A stretch of 64,000 nucleotides of DNA from Bursaphelenchus xylophilus (GCA_904066235.2 CAJFCV020000006.1:10788001-10852000), one strand, 5' to 3'. Counted from the first letter of the stretch, positions 31,401 to 42,675 are shown. The notes: generated by a model not told the origin, from the sequence alone. A program made the numbers and translations.

Positions 31401-34400
31401 TTAAAGGATAAAAATGAATTTTTAATTTAAAAAATAGCCAAACTCAAAAAAAAATTTTTTCAAAAAATCTCAAAAAAATTTCAAAAACATACCGCAACAT
31501 CTTTCGTTTCATCGCAATACAATTTCAGGAAATATTCATAGGCTCGGGCTGCCTGATCGTATCGTTTCATGTGTTCATATAAGCTGAAAAAACAAAAAAA
31601 AATTTTTTGATTTTTCTAATTTTTGAAAAAATTACGTTACTACCTATAGCCTAAAAATATTTTTACTCAAAATGAGTTCAATTCCCTCTCAAAATTTTCC
31701 AAAATTCCTCAAAAAATCCCAATTTTCAAAAAAATCGCCTCAGGCAAAATTTTCAAAACTAAAAAAAATCTACCTTCCCAGCTCCGTCAATGCATTTCCT
31801 TCCACATCTCCGATCTGGAAGGCTTTTTTGAAGCATTTTTCGGCGTCCTCGTATCGCCTCAGCTTTACCAGCATCACTCCCGTGGCGATCAGCATTCTCG
31901 AATCGGTCGGTTTGTAACGAACCGCCTGTTGGTAGTAGTAAAGTGCAAAGGCTGGGAGTTTGAGGATCTCGTAGAGTTGGCCCAGGCAGTACCAGGCGCG
32001 GAAGGACTTGGGGTCAAGCGCTAGAATTAAAGATGAAAAATTAGGTAAATTAAGCCAAAAATACCGCAAAAAATCAAATTTTTTGTGTGAAATATGTTCA
32101 TTGTCCCTGTGAAAACATAATCCAAGCTATTTACAACACTTCCAGCATCTCAGACAGCTTTAAAATCAACTTTTTCGCAATTCCCCTGAAAATCAGGGAA
32201 ATCGTGGCGGGACCCAAAAATCTCAAAAATACCTCAAATTTCGTCAAAAAAATCGGCCAACACATAAACAGACCCGTAGTGGACGTTTTTGTCCCCACCC
32301 CGGTTTTGTCCCCAAGACGGTTTTGTCCCCAGGACGTTTTTGTCCCCACTTTTTTCGAGCCTTTTTGTCCCCAGACCGGTTTTGTCCCCAGGACGTTTTG
32401 TCCCCACTTTTTTCGAGCCTTTTTGTCCCCAGACCGGTTTTGTCCCCAGGACGGTTTTGTCCCCAAGACGTTTTTGTCCCCACTTTTTTTTATTTTTTTG
32501 TCCCCAGACCGGTTTTGTCCCCAGGACGTTTTTGTCCCCAAGCTGGATAGTACGATTAAAAATTATGCATTCAGATGTTAATGCTGTTGGTTTGGTGCAC
32601 AGTACTGCTCAAACAACTTGTTCTTAGCGCTTGGTACTGTATAGTACGATGTGGTACTATATAGCACGAGGTAAAAATTAAGCCATAACACGTCAATGCT
32701 ATGGGTTTGAAGCCCAGTACTTCTCAAAAATGTGTTTTAGCACATGGTACTATATAGCACGAATTTGTTTTTGCACAAAATGAACGTCTGGTCAGTAGTG
32801 CATACCAAAACAACGTCATTCACGCGTTATAGCTTAATTTTTACCTCGTGCTATATAGTACCACCTTGTACTATATAATACCAAGTGCTAAAAAGACATT
32901 TTTTGAGAAGTCCGGGGCTTCAAACCAACAGCATTAACGCGTTATGGCTTAATTTTTACCTCGTGCTATATAGTACCACCTTGTACTATACAGTACCAAG
33001 TGCTAAGAACATGTTGCTTGATCAGTACTGTGCACCAAACTAAAAGCATTAACATCTGAATGCATAATTTTTAATCGTACTATCCAGCTTGGGGACAAAA
33101 ACGTCCTGGGGACAAAACCGGTCTGGGGACAAAAAAATAAAAAAGTGGGGACAAAAACGTCTTGGGGACAAAACCGTCCTGGGGACAAAACCGGTCTGGG
33201 GACAAAAAGGCTCGAAAAAAGTGGGGACAAAAACATCCTGGGGACAAAACCGTCTTGGGGACAAAACCGGGGTGGGGACAAAACCGGGCCCAATCCATAA
33301 ACAGACCCCCTAAACCTTCTAAAATCACCAATTCCAACATTTTTTAACATCAAGTTTTCGTGTCAAGACCCAAAATTAATTAACTAATACTTACCAATGG
33401 CTTGGCGGTAGGCCAAGGTCGCTGCTTGATGATCCTTGGTCTGCAAAAGCTCCTGGCCCAACAAGATAAAGGTCTGTGAGTCTTCCGGCCGGAGTCTGAT
33501 GGCTCTCCGGAGGAATTCGATCGCTTTTTCGTGCATTTTTCGGATACTGTAGTAGTTGGCTGAAATCGAAACGAAAATTAGTGTATAATAGGTCGAGTAA
33601 AACTTATTGTACAACTAATCGTGGAGTTAATTGTATGTCTAAGAATCCTAAAAAAACTTCAGAAAAAAAATTTAAAAAAACCGCACTGTGCAAACATTTA
33701 AAAAATCTGCACTGTGCAATCAAAAATTTCGCACTGTGCAGTCAAAAAATTTCGCACCGTGCAGCCAAAAAATTTCGCACCGTGCAATAATCCAAAAATA
33801 TTTTTTTTGCACGGTGCAATAGTCCAAAAATTCCGCACTGTGCAGTCAAAAAATTTCGCACCGTGCAGCCAAAAAATTTCGCACCGTGCAGTTTGAAAAT
33901 TTCGCACCGTGCAATAATCCAAAAATATTTTTTTTGCACGGTGCAATAGTCCAAAAATTTCGCACTGCGCAGTTCAAAAATTTTGCACGGTGCAATAATC
34001 GAAAAATTCATTGCACCGTGCAGTCAAAAAATTTCGCACAGTGCAGTCCAAAAATTTCGCACTGTGCAGTCCAAAAACATTTTTTTCGCACGGTGCAATA
34101 ATCCAAAAATTCATTGCACCCTGCAGTTCAAAAATTTCGCACCATGCAGTTAAAAAATTTCGCACAGTGCAGTCCAAAAATTTCGCACTATGCAATAATC
34201 CAAAAAAAAAATTTTTTGCACTGTGCAATTCCAAAAATATTTTTTTTGCACGGTGCAATCACCCAAGTATAATATAATTTTCTCACCCAGAATAATGCAG
34301 TTCTCCCAAGTGAATCGATGGCTGTTATCGAAGAAATCGGCAAGTTCCGTGAGTTTCAGCTCTTCGTCGCGTATAAATAGGGCGTTTGAGTACAAATTCA

Positions 34401-35888
34401 TCTGATCAATTCTGTACGGATCCAATTTTCGGACGCGTCCAAAGAATTCCAATGCGCTTTGGTTTTCTGAAAGACAAAACATTACTTTATCCATCAGTAG
34501 CAACATCAAAAGTTAACTTTTACCCAAAAATTCGACGAAAAATCTAATCTTGATACCTAAAATAATATAAAATTTTCCAAATTTTCACCTTGAAGATTAA
34601 TTTTGATAGTCGCAATGGAACACAGGACGTATGGATGACTCGTAAAAATCGTCTCGCTAATCTCAGTGAAGAAATCTTTGGCCATTGTGAGTAATTGAAG
34701 ACGGCCAGCAGCTTCGGCGGCAAAAACCATGTATTGCCAGGTCCGATACGCCGGCTTTTGCTCTAGATCCGTCTGAAATCCAATAGATTTTCCTTCAAAT
34801 TACCTAAAAATCAAAGAAAAAAAATCAAAATACTCACAAAATCGGCTTCAGTGCAAATTCTGGACAACAAATCCCATGCCGGCCAGCATCGGACGTCCAT
34901 TTCCAACGCGGACAAGACCAATTTCTTGGCCTCTTTGGTCTGTTGGCCATCCTGTTTTATCTGGGCGAGCCTAAAAGCGGAATTTCACAAGAAATTTTAA
35001 GAACTTACAAGTACAACAAGTAGGCGTCAAAAGTCTCGGGATTCTTTCGATATAGACGCTCAATCTCCTTGCAGAGCTCAAAAAATTGCTCATCATTCTG
35101 ATTCTCCTTCTTTTCGAGGTCTTCTATCTCCTTCTCAGCTCGTTTTCGCTGGCAGATCTAAAAATTTTATATTATACTTGATAGATGAAGAAAAATGGGT
35201 AAAATACGTCAAGGGGCAAATCGCATCCTCAAGATTTGCATCTAAAAAGTTCTCATATGGCTCCTGACAACATAATTTACGAGCAAAACATATATCCAGA
35301 GCTTGTCAAAAATGCACGACATTAATTTATATTACACTAGAAAGCTTGATCGAAAACATCTCCGAAAAGTATTTTAAAAGCTGAAGAATGATAAACCTTG
35401 CTTCCATCTAGCTAGATAAACCCTCAGTCCACCTAATAAGACATACTTCAAGACCACATTCATACAAAAACCTAAAGACCAACCAAAAACATCAAAAAGC
35501 TTACCATGTACCACGAAAAGAAGTATAAAAAGTTTTCAACTGGTGTTTCCCGTTTAGTTTTTTGAAGGAACTGTCGTGCTCGGTAGTATTCACAATTCTG
35601 AATCAATTTCCTCGCGAAATCCATAGAAATCCTCTTGTGGCCGCTGCTTTCCACTGCTGGCCTGACTACATCAAAATCTAAGCTGTTATTTACACTTTCT
35701 TCCATGTAAACAAGCTGCTCACTTGCCCTAAAAGTTGAAGAACATAATGAAGAATAAGATGAACAGAAAACTTACCACCTACTCGCCTCATAGAGGCATC
35801 TCTGATCACATTCATTTATTAGATGGAGAAGGTCGGCGGCGACGGTTACTGGTGAAAATTCCCGCCCAAACTCTTCACTTCGCTCCAT
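28442..35888 (-). CDS. mat-3: Anaphase-promoting complex subunit 8 (CDC23; C. elegans MAT-3)
   Basis: Eleven exons in phase: 35888-35776, 35727-35505, 35157-35009, 34970-34838, 34772-34589, 34466-34287, 33559-33395, 32020-31774, 31583-31493, 30827-30541 and 28577-28442, giving 635 residues (human about 597). The N-terminal half has EASRW and YYRARQFL. The TPR superhelix includes LDPYRIDQMNLYSN, ANYYSIRKMHEKA, LRRAIRLRPEDSQT, FRAWYCLGQLYEILKLP, PTDSRMLIATG and EKCFKKAFQIGDVE. These track CDC23 closely (KQDPYRIENMDTFSN, GNYYSLRSQHEKA, RAWYGLGQTYEILKMP, NDSRMLVALG). APC8 is a TPR scaffold subunit of the E3 ligase that degrades securin and cyclin B; in C. elegans it is needed for meiotic metaphase-anaphase transition. 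The acidic, Gln-rich C-terminus is not conserved. Introns 6-10 are large repeat stores. Confidence 0.95.
28578..30540. repeat. APC8 last intron: 335-bp tandem array with GCACNGTGC palindromes
   Basis: About four and a half units from 28740 to 30350 (landmark GTGCAGTCGG at about 28967, 29289, 29629, 29969 and 30307). Every unit has several GCACTGTGC, GCACAGTGC or GCACCGTGC sites. Between the sites lie CCCCTTGCCA and TTATTTTACTAT tracts. Units at 28950-29250 and 29930-30230 are almost identical. Confidence 0.85.
30828..31492. repeat. APC8 intron 9: tandem copies of its own 3' splice site
   Basis: Four extra copies of CGTCGCCATACTGGAAATAA (about 30952, 31086, 31222 and 31358), period near 135 bp. 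Each is the true acceptor plus about ten bases of the next exon (30818-30840). On the minus strand each reads TTTATTTCCAGTATGGCGAC, a functional-looking decoy acceptor. Confidence 0.8.
32277..33303. mobile_element. GTCCCC-armed fold-back element, copy 2
   Basis: About 1,027 bp in the APC8 intron between 32020 and 33559. Arms 32280-32550 and 33090-33300 consist of GGTTTTGTCCCCAGGACG units. The interior is nearly identical to the copy at 4783-5702, but the arm repeat number differs. Confidence 0.85.
33680..34262. repeat. APC8 intron 6: 23-bp array of GCACNGTGC palindromes
   Basis: About twenty sites. Starts at 33683, 33709, 33731, 33754, 33777, 33809, 33835, 33858, 33881 and 33904 give mostly 23-bp steps. 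The unit is GCACCGTGCAGCCAAAAAAT plus TTC. Some steps are expanded by an ATAATCCAAAAATA block. It nearly fills the 727-bp intron. Confidence 0.85.
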
Positions 35889-36580
35889 GATGGGCCTGAA
35901 AAGGATACTTCACATAGAAATGGGAGTAAGAACGCTCTAACACCGAGTTTTCGATATTATACTAGACCAAAAATCAAAATTCAAGAAACTGCTGTTTCTA
36001 AAGGTAAAATACGATTAATAAATATTTATTTAATCTAACAATAAAAAGCTCTCGCCTTATTCAACATCAATTTCGAGAATTCCGCAAAAAAAATATTGTT
36101 TTAGAAAAGAAGCGGGAATTTTTCTTGTCGGCAGCTCGCGCCCGAGCTTTTTGCAAAAACTTGCGATTTCAAACTTCAAGTCGCGATTTTCGAAGTGGAA
36201 CCTGTCTGATTACTCTCTGAATTGATTCTAAAACACTTGATTTTGTTTTAAATTGTTTTTTTACAGACTCAAGACGATATTTTATCATCAGAATTAAAAA
36301 GTAGCCAGAATTCTCGAGATAATTTGCGTTTTCCTTCCCTTTTCCGAGTGTATTTTCTCTCCAAATTCTTGGAAAAGCTCGAAGCAAAAAATACATCGTG
36401 TTTAGATAGACTTTCAAAATGAATAATTAATGAGCGCAGTAATTTCAAGACGATTACTATAATATGCGCTCCACACAAAGTTGTTGAATGCATATTACAT
36501 TTTGAGGGTTCAACTTTTTTTTGGGATTTGGCAGTGTTTTTTAGTGGCAAAGAAAAGGGATGGGACATTTTTTGGATATA
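35889..36580. other. APC8 upstream region
   Basis: AT-rich DNA containing the APC8 promoter. A GTAAAATACG decamer lies at 36003 and a TTCGATATTATACTAG tract at 35950. No other gene or repeat seen. Confidence 0.4.
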
Positions 36581-36584
36581 AATG

Positions 36585-37140
36585 TTTTGCACTGTGCGAA
36601 ATTTTGCAAATTTTAGTCCTGCACGGTGCGGTAAAAAATGTTTAATTTTTGCACTGTGCAAGAGAAATTTAGACTGCTCTTTTTTGAAAAGAGTTAGTTC
36701 TAGGCCATTTTTATTTATTTTTTCGGATTTTCTTTGCACAGTGCAAAATTTCGAAAATTTTTTCTGCACGGTGCGGTCCAAAATATATTTTTTTCAAAGT
36801 TTGCACTGTGCAAAAGAAATCAATTATTTTTTAGTGACGATGGGACTTTATATGACATTTTTAATTGCAAAATTTCGAAATTTTTTTCTGCACCGTGCAG
36901 AAAAATAACAAAAAAAATTCGCACTGTGCAAAATTTCGAAAAATTTTTTCCGTACGGTGCGGTCCAAATTTTTGTTTTCAAGATTTGGACTGTGCAAAAA
37001 ATTCGTTTTTACTGACAATCTGAAATTTTCGACGTTTTTAATTTTTCGATTTCCTTTGCACTGTGCAAAATTTTGAAATATTTTTCTGCACCGTGCACAA
37101 AAAAAAACAGAAATTTTCGCACTGTGCAATGAAAAAAAAA
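36585..37140. repeat. Irregular cluster of GCACNGTGC sites
   Basis: About thirteen sites, for example 36588, 36621, 36649, 36735, 36765, 36803, 36892, 36921, 37060, 37091 and 37121. Two are decayed (GTACGGTGC and GGACTGTGC). Spacing is irregular, 27 to 90 bp. Confidence 0.75.
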
Positions 37141-37690
37141 TTTTTTGAAAAGTCGAATTGCCATTCCGAGGTGATCTCTGACATTTCCTAACACTTTTTT
37201 TTATCTTGCTACATTTTTGTCATCAAAGTTCAGCGAAAACGTTTGAAATCGAGGCGTCAAAAAAACACCGATAAATGCGTTAGAACCCAAGATAAATGTG
37301 TCAATAAACAATCCGATATTGGATTTTCTTTCTTCACACTTGCTTTTTTGGACCTTGTAGGAACTTTCGAATCCGATGGAAGTTTCAGTAAACAAAAATT
37401 GGACCCAAAAAAGTGCGTAAGTTAAATTGGTTGCCTTTTGGTGTGTTAAATTACCGTAGTCTTCAATTTTATGATGAAATATTTTTCCGGACTTTGATCA
37501 GATTTTTGGACTCATTTGGTGGATAGATTTGTAGTAAACAAAGGAGTAATATAATAATCCACAAAGGGCAAAAAAATTGTTTTCGGAAAAGTGGTCGTTG
37601 AAAAAGGGGCTAATTTTGAAAGTGCTAGTATTCAAAGGTCGATTCTCGGATTGTCTTGAAATTTTGGAGGTATAATCTAACTAGCTCACT
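37141..37690. other. Unannotated AT-rich stretch
   Basis: No supportable gene, RNA or repeat seen. The 60-residue frame at 37243-37425 has no recognisable similarity. Confidence 0.4.
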
Positions 37691-37694
37691 TTTC

Positions 37695-37965
37695 AATCCC
37701 TGAAAATGGCAGCTCACAATTTGCAGGCATGGCCGAGATTTTCAACAATCTTTGCAGCCGGAAGAGTACGCGAACCCCGGAGAGCGGGAGAGGGAAAATA
37801 GAGTTTTCAGCAGCAGTTTCATACCTATTTCTACCATAGTGGCAAGGTTTCCGCAAAAAAATATTATCAGTCTCTCACCGCTCTCCGTGTTTTGCGTACT
37901 CTCTCGGCCACAAAAACTCGTTGAATATCTCGGCTGCCTATTGAAGATTTTGAGCTAAAACCGTA
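37695..37965. mobile_element. CCGAGATATTCAACG fold-back family member
   Basis: Palindromic: left arm GGCCGAGATTTTCAACAATC with GAGAGTACGCGAA and GGAGAGCGG, right arm the inverse with CCGCTCTCC, GCGTACTCTCTCGG and TTGAATATCTCGGC. The centre carries CTATTTCTACCATAG. Confidence 0.75.
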
Positions 37966-37988
37966 GTGGAATTGGCATTTGTCCTATG

Positions 37989-38268
37989 AGACTGTCGGGA
38001 AAATAATGTGAATCTGTCGCCGCAAAATTTCTCGCCTCATCGCAGTCGCGCACCGAATCTCCAGCCGCGGTCAGCCTCGTAAAGCGAGGATGGCCGGATA
38101 CTGTAAGTCGTTATCGGTCTGTCGGGAAAATAATATGCAAATGTCGCTCGTGTCGCTAAAGTGAAAAAAAAATTTGTTTTTGCAGCGACACAATTCATTT
38201 TTTCGACGGCGATGCGATTTTCGCTGCGACAGAGTGCTCATTATTTTCCCGACAAACTGATAAAGACT
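37989..38268. mobile_element. AGTCTGTCGGGAAAATAATG TIR elements (two adjacent)
   Basis: A decayed copy from about 37989 followed by one at 38120-38268 with both ends (GGTCTGTCGGGAAAATAAT and ATTATTTTCCCGACAAACTG). Interior GCGACACAATTCATTTTTTC and GGCGATGCGATTTTCG recur in other members. Confidence 0.8.
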
Positions 38269-38770
38269 TACAGTATCCGAAATATTGCAAAACCGGCAAA
38301 ATTTTCTTTTTTTTATTTGAAGTATTTTCCGAACATCTCTTTAAATTTATTCCGCCATGTTTCTCCTTTGCTTTTTTATGACTTCCTTTTTCCGCCAAGT
38401 TTCTACGGCCTATTTATGTAAATATCTGGTAAATCAGCAAGCCTACATTTTTCTTCTTCCTCTTGGCGCCAAAACAACTTTTTCCGGGAAATTTTTGGTT
38501 TACATCCGTCTGTGTGTCACAATTTTCCCCGGACTTTCCGCTCTTGGTCCTTTCCCCGAATGGGTGTTTGTTCGCGGCCCTAGGGCTTAGGAGGAACGGC
38601 TATTAAGCACAAGTTTATTATGTTTATTGCGCCGTTATTATGTTCTCATGAAGGCCAAGACGTTTTTTTTATAATATAATGGTTGATTTAAGTGCAATAG
38701 AGTAAACTACAGTAAGACAAAAAGTTTTGCGGAAATTCCAAGAGAAATTGCAGCCAAGTTTTGGTAGTAT
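38269..38770. other. Unannotated stretch
   Basis: No gene or repeat family recognised. Confidence 0.4.
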
Positions 38771-39287
38771 CAGTCTGTCGGGAAAATAATGAGCACTCTG
38801 TTGCATCGAAAATTGCATCGCCGCCAAGAAAATGAATTGTGTCGCGGAAAAATCAAATTGCTTTTCACTTTAGCGACACTATTTTCGGTGCGACAGTGGG
38901 CTCATTATTTTTCTGATGTCGGGAAAATGATGTGGATTTTTTGGAAGCCTTGCGACTGCGGCAGATTTGGTACGCGGCAGCGGAAAGGCCAGGCATTTTT
39001 GTTGTATCTTCACTGTGTAGGTGTGAAGGAGTTGATGTCAGCCCAATGTACGATGGATAATAATATTATAAATGTAGGTTTATTATCAGATAGAAATAAT
39101 AAGAGATAAAACACGGAGATAGCATTCACTGAATTATGAGAAATAACAACTGAAGTCCTATTTATCTTCCGAGCTTCGAGAAGCTGCGAAAGAAACGGAA
39201 TGCCAATACAGTAATCTTTGTTTACGTCTCGGGACTCGACGATTTTGCTGCGACAAGTCCACGTTATTTTCTCGACAGACTGATAGG
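38771..39287. mobile_element. AGTCTGTCGGG TIR elements (two adjacent)
   Basis: First 38771-38919 (CAGTCTGTCGGGAAAATAAT to GGCTCATTATTTTTCTGATG). Second 38919-39287, with GTCGGGAAAATGATGTGGAT at the left and CGTTATTTTCTCGACAGACT at the right. Confidence 0.75.
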
Positions 39288-39655
39288 CGGGCCAAAAAAT
39301 AGTGATGTGTTTTCGCCGGTGTCGTTTGCACGGCAGACGATCAACACGATGCGAGTTAGAAACGCACGGTGCTTTGATTGCCCTTTTTGCCGTGCGACAT
39401 TTTTTTTGCGCGACGGCGCATCTAGCAAACATGTCAAGACTTTGTGGCCCGTCTAGTATGAAATTTATCATTTCCGGTAAGAAACAAGTTTATTTCCAGC
39501 CATTTTTTTGCCGACTCGAGTTTTTTGAATGTTTTTGTATTTGACGTTTAGCTCGGTGAACCGAATGAAGCTCTCGAAGATTAGACTCTAGAATTAACTG
39601 TAAGGTTTTATCGAGAAGTGGGTCAAATTTAGACTACATTTTTTGTAAGGACATG
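39288..39655. other. Unannotated stretch
   Basis: No gene seen. Moderately GC-rich around 39310-39430, and no coding evidence beyond short chance frames. Confidence 0.4.
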
Positions 39656-39811
39656 TCAGTCTGTCCGGAAAATAACGGCGGGTCGTCGCGCCTTGGAATC
39701 GCCCATCATCGCTTTGCGACGGCGGCCGCAGCTGTAGATTTGGTGCGCGAGAGCGGTGGGGCGAGACATTTTGATGCGACGATCCGCCGTTATTTTCCCA
39801 ACAGACTGATA
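39656..39811. mobile_element. AGTCTGTCGGG-family TIR element
   Basis: 156 bp with CAGTCTGTCCGGAAAATAAC and the mirrored GTTATTTTCCCAACAGACTG. It directly abuts the next TIR element. Confidence 0.75.
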
Positions 39812-40007
39812 CTAGTCGCGGAAAAAAGTCCTGGGATTTTCTCGCGCCCCCCAAACTCCATCGCGCTCCGAAAAGTTGATTTGTCGCGGGACTCGCGCGC
39901 GACAATAAGGCAAAATCAACAAAATTGCACCGTGCAAAAGCACTTTTCGTTTTCATGCACAGTGCAGAGTCGCAGAAAAATCCCAGGACTTTTTTCCGCG
40001 ACTAGTA
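39811..40007. mobile_element. CTAGTCGCGGAAAAAAGTCC TIR element
   Basis: About 197 bp with 28-bp near-perfect TIRs. The interior has one GCACCGTGC and one GCACAGTGC palindrome. Confidence 0.8.
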
Positions 40008-40150
40008 TGCCTGTCATGTTGCAAGTCTTCGCCAAGTCTTTGCCGAGCGTCCGCCAAGAATCCAACGGCTTTACCGGATTTCGTATGCGCCTCAAATTAA
40101 CTTTCTTTGGGCTGCAGCCTGTCTTACCATCGTCTCGATTATATTTTGTT

Positions 40151-40410
40151 GACCAGAGATTGCCACGGTCAAAATTTCGGCTGGGGATCCGGCTCTAAGC
40201 TCCCAGAGCCGGAGCCAAGGCCAAATTTGCAGCTCCGGCTCCCGGCTCCCATGAAAAACTTAAAAAGGTCTGCGGCTCCAAATCCCGGCCCCAGTGCAAA
40301 TTTTTTTTTTTACTTTTTCCAATAATAAACGTTAAAGGGGCTCCTGTTCCAAGCCGGGAGCCAGAGCCGGAGCCAAGAGCCGGCTCCGGAGCCGTGGCAA
40401 TCTCTGGTGT
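40151..40410. mobile_element. CCAGAGATTGCCACGG TIR element
   Basis: About 260 bp with inverted ends CCAGAGATTGCCACGG. The interior is built from AGAGCCGGAGCC and CCGGCTCC multimers, very GC-rich against the background. Confidence 0.8.
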
Positions 40411-40547
40411 TGGCCCAAAACTGTCGTCGACCCGAAAGACACGACTCGAAAAATTATATTGCACTTTCCATTCAAAGATTAAAGTTCACAAATAAACATC
40501 ACTCCTTGACCAAACCTCGCAAACTTTCTCAAAAAAATTGCCTAAGG

Positions 40548-40748
40548 GCATACTAGTCCGTTCGTAAAGTCGCTGGAATGTTTTCGGCGACATGCACCCC
40601 GCGAAACCGAAAGTTCACTTTGCACTGTGCAATTTTTGGCTGTTTGCACAGTGCAATAGGCTTTTTCGAGCTGTCGCTCGCACCCTGAGTTTTTTCGCAC
40701 AGTGCACGTCGCCGAAATCATTCCAGCGACTTTACGGAAGGACTAGTA
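40548..40748. mobile_element. ACTAGTCCGTTCGTAAAGTC TIR element with GCACNGTGC interior
   Basis: About 200 bp. Ends ACTAGTCCGTTCGTAAAGTC and mirrored GACTTTACGGAAGGACTAGT. Three GCACNGTGC sites lie inside. Confidence 0.8.
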
Positions 40749-41285
40749 AGACAAACAATTAAACCTTGTTTGTCCCTCGGATGCCAAGTCTTTGGGAAGT
40801 AGCTGTCACTCATTTTCATTGAGCCCTCATTATACGCAACTTGGCGGTGGAAGGAAGTGCAAAAATAATGCAAAAACAAGACTACAGACTGAGGTTCAAG
40901 GGAATGACGACGAGATTTTTTTTCTTATTTTTTGTTTAATTTTCGTAATGGAATGTGCGCTCAAAAATGCACTCACTGAGCGGCTCTTGTATACTTGGGC
41001 TAATTTTGATCCTAATAGGGTTGGAAGGAAGTTGGGTGTAACATTTGAGAGCTGCTTGGAAAGATTATGTGTTGTTGTTTGCAAGCCACTTTGAAAAATT
41101 CGCTGGCAAAGTTGGGTGAAAATTGACAAAAATTTGATTCGTCGGTGAAGCGCTAAAGGATTTGATCAATCCTGAAACTTAACTAGCGTAAGATTTCGTA
41201 TATCCTTTTAATTTTTTTAAACCAAGTTCCAAGAGCGACGCTCAGATTTAAACTTGGCACAAATTTAGAAGCGTTTTTTCCAAGG
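40749..41285. other. Unannotated stretch
   Basis: No supportable feature. The 100-residue frame at 40792-41094 has no recognised domain. Confidence 0.4.
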
Positions 41286-41289
41286 CATG

Positions 41290-41535
41290 TGTTGAGATTT
41301 CTAACTCGCGCTTCGCAAAAACGGCCGATTTTTACGTCGAAAGTTGATAAAAACATATTTTGTTTTGCAAATTTTGAAATATAAAAGCTCCATTCCTATT
41401 TCTACCGTAGACGGTAATGTTTCCGCAAAAAATCAAATTTTTCCGCTCAAAACTACTAAAGATATGGTCAAAAAGTGTTTCTTTCTGACCGCTCTACGCA
41501 TTTCATGTGGCACTTTTTCGGAAGTTTGCTGAAGA
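41290..41535. repeat. Fragment of CCGAGATATTCAACG fold-back family
   Basis: AACTCGCGCTTCGC, CTATTTCTACCGTAGACGG and TTTCTGACCGCTCTACGCA tracts identify one arm and the centre of the family. Confidence 0.6.
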
Positions 41536-41539
41536 CTGC

Positions 41540-41685
41540 CTAGACTTGGCTGCCGGGCTGGGCCGGCCCGGGCCAGGCCGGCCCGAAGAAAAATTGAAAC
41601 GGGCCGGGCCGACCTCTTCCGGTCAGCGGGCCGGGCCGCGATTTTCGGCCCGGGCCGGCCCGAGAGCCATGTCTAAGACTGCCGA
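41540..41685. mobile_element. Small TIR element with GGGCCGGCCC interior
   Basis: Inverted ends GCCTAGACTTGGCT and AGCCATGTCTAAGAC. The interior is a run of GGGCCGGGCCGG and CGGCCCGGGCC palindromes, the most GC-rich spot in the window. Confidence 0.7.
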
Positions 41686-41864
41686 AATAGGGAAAGCGCG
41701 AGTTTCCTGGAAAGCACAGCTGAGGCATTCAGAAATTGTCAAGTGATGTGCGAAATTAAAAAAATCTGAGCGTCGCACTTGGAGTACATACTTTCTTTGA
41801 AAGTCTAAGGATTTCAATTAACACTTCTATACAGTGCATAAACTTTTTTCGAGTTTTCTTTCCA

Positions 41865-42035
41865 GTGCGTTGGAAATTTTGCTTTTTTCGCGCGGAGGCG
41901 CTCTGTCGCTGTGCCAATCTCGTCGCTGAAGTGAAAACAAACTTGATTTTGTCGCGACACAATTCATTTTCTCGGTGTCGATGCGATTTTCGTCGATGCG
42001 GTAGAGCGCCCATTATTTTTCCGACAGACTAGTAG
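41865..42035. mobile_element. Partial AGTCTGTCGGG-family element
   Basis: Typical interior (GCGACACAATTCATTTTCTC) and right end CATTATTTTTCCGACAGACT. The left end is lost. Confidence 0.6.
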
Positions 42036-42670
42036 TAACCCGCGCTTGCAGAAAAATCTCAATTTTTTTGCTCCCAATTGTATTGTGAACCTTGCAGACT
42101 TGCTCTTTACATACTTTTGGCACTCCCGACACTCTGATTTTTGGTTTCTTTGTTATTCTTGCGACTTGTCGAAACACCGTGGACCGTGGTATCTTCTCTG
42201 TCTACTCAAGCCGAAACTCTCAGACTAGCCGTAATTCCCTTTTGTTTCTTCGCTCCCACTTGAATTTCAAATTGTCTCACTGCACTTTGACACGTAAAAG
42301 CAAAAAAAAAACTTCTTTTTTTTTGAGTTGTTATGTAAATCGAGGGGTTTTCATACGAAAGTTTGAAGGGGATTTGAATAGTAAAAGTTCGCGGAAGGGA
42401 ACTGTCGGATGACCTTTTTTTCGGCTTCTGAGGAACGGTTTTTGAACCCAGACTGAAACGAGGGTGGCCTGGGTTGATGAAGGTGCAGAGCGGTGATATG
42501 ATTTTATCTATTAAAAATGATGGTTTGGTTGAAAAAATGATCTTTAGAATTTTTAGAGAAAAAAATAAAAAAAGAAGATTTTTTGAGGGTTTATCAAGGA
42601 TTGATTTCCAAACAATTTTTTTGACTTGATATTTTTAATCAAAAATGAAAATTTTGGGGATAAAACGATT
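42036..42670. other. Unannotated stretch
   Basis: No gene, RNA or repeat family recognised. Confidence 0.4.
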
Positions 42671-42675
42671 TTTTG

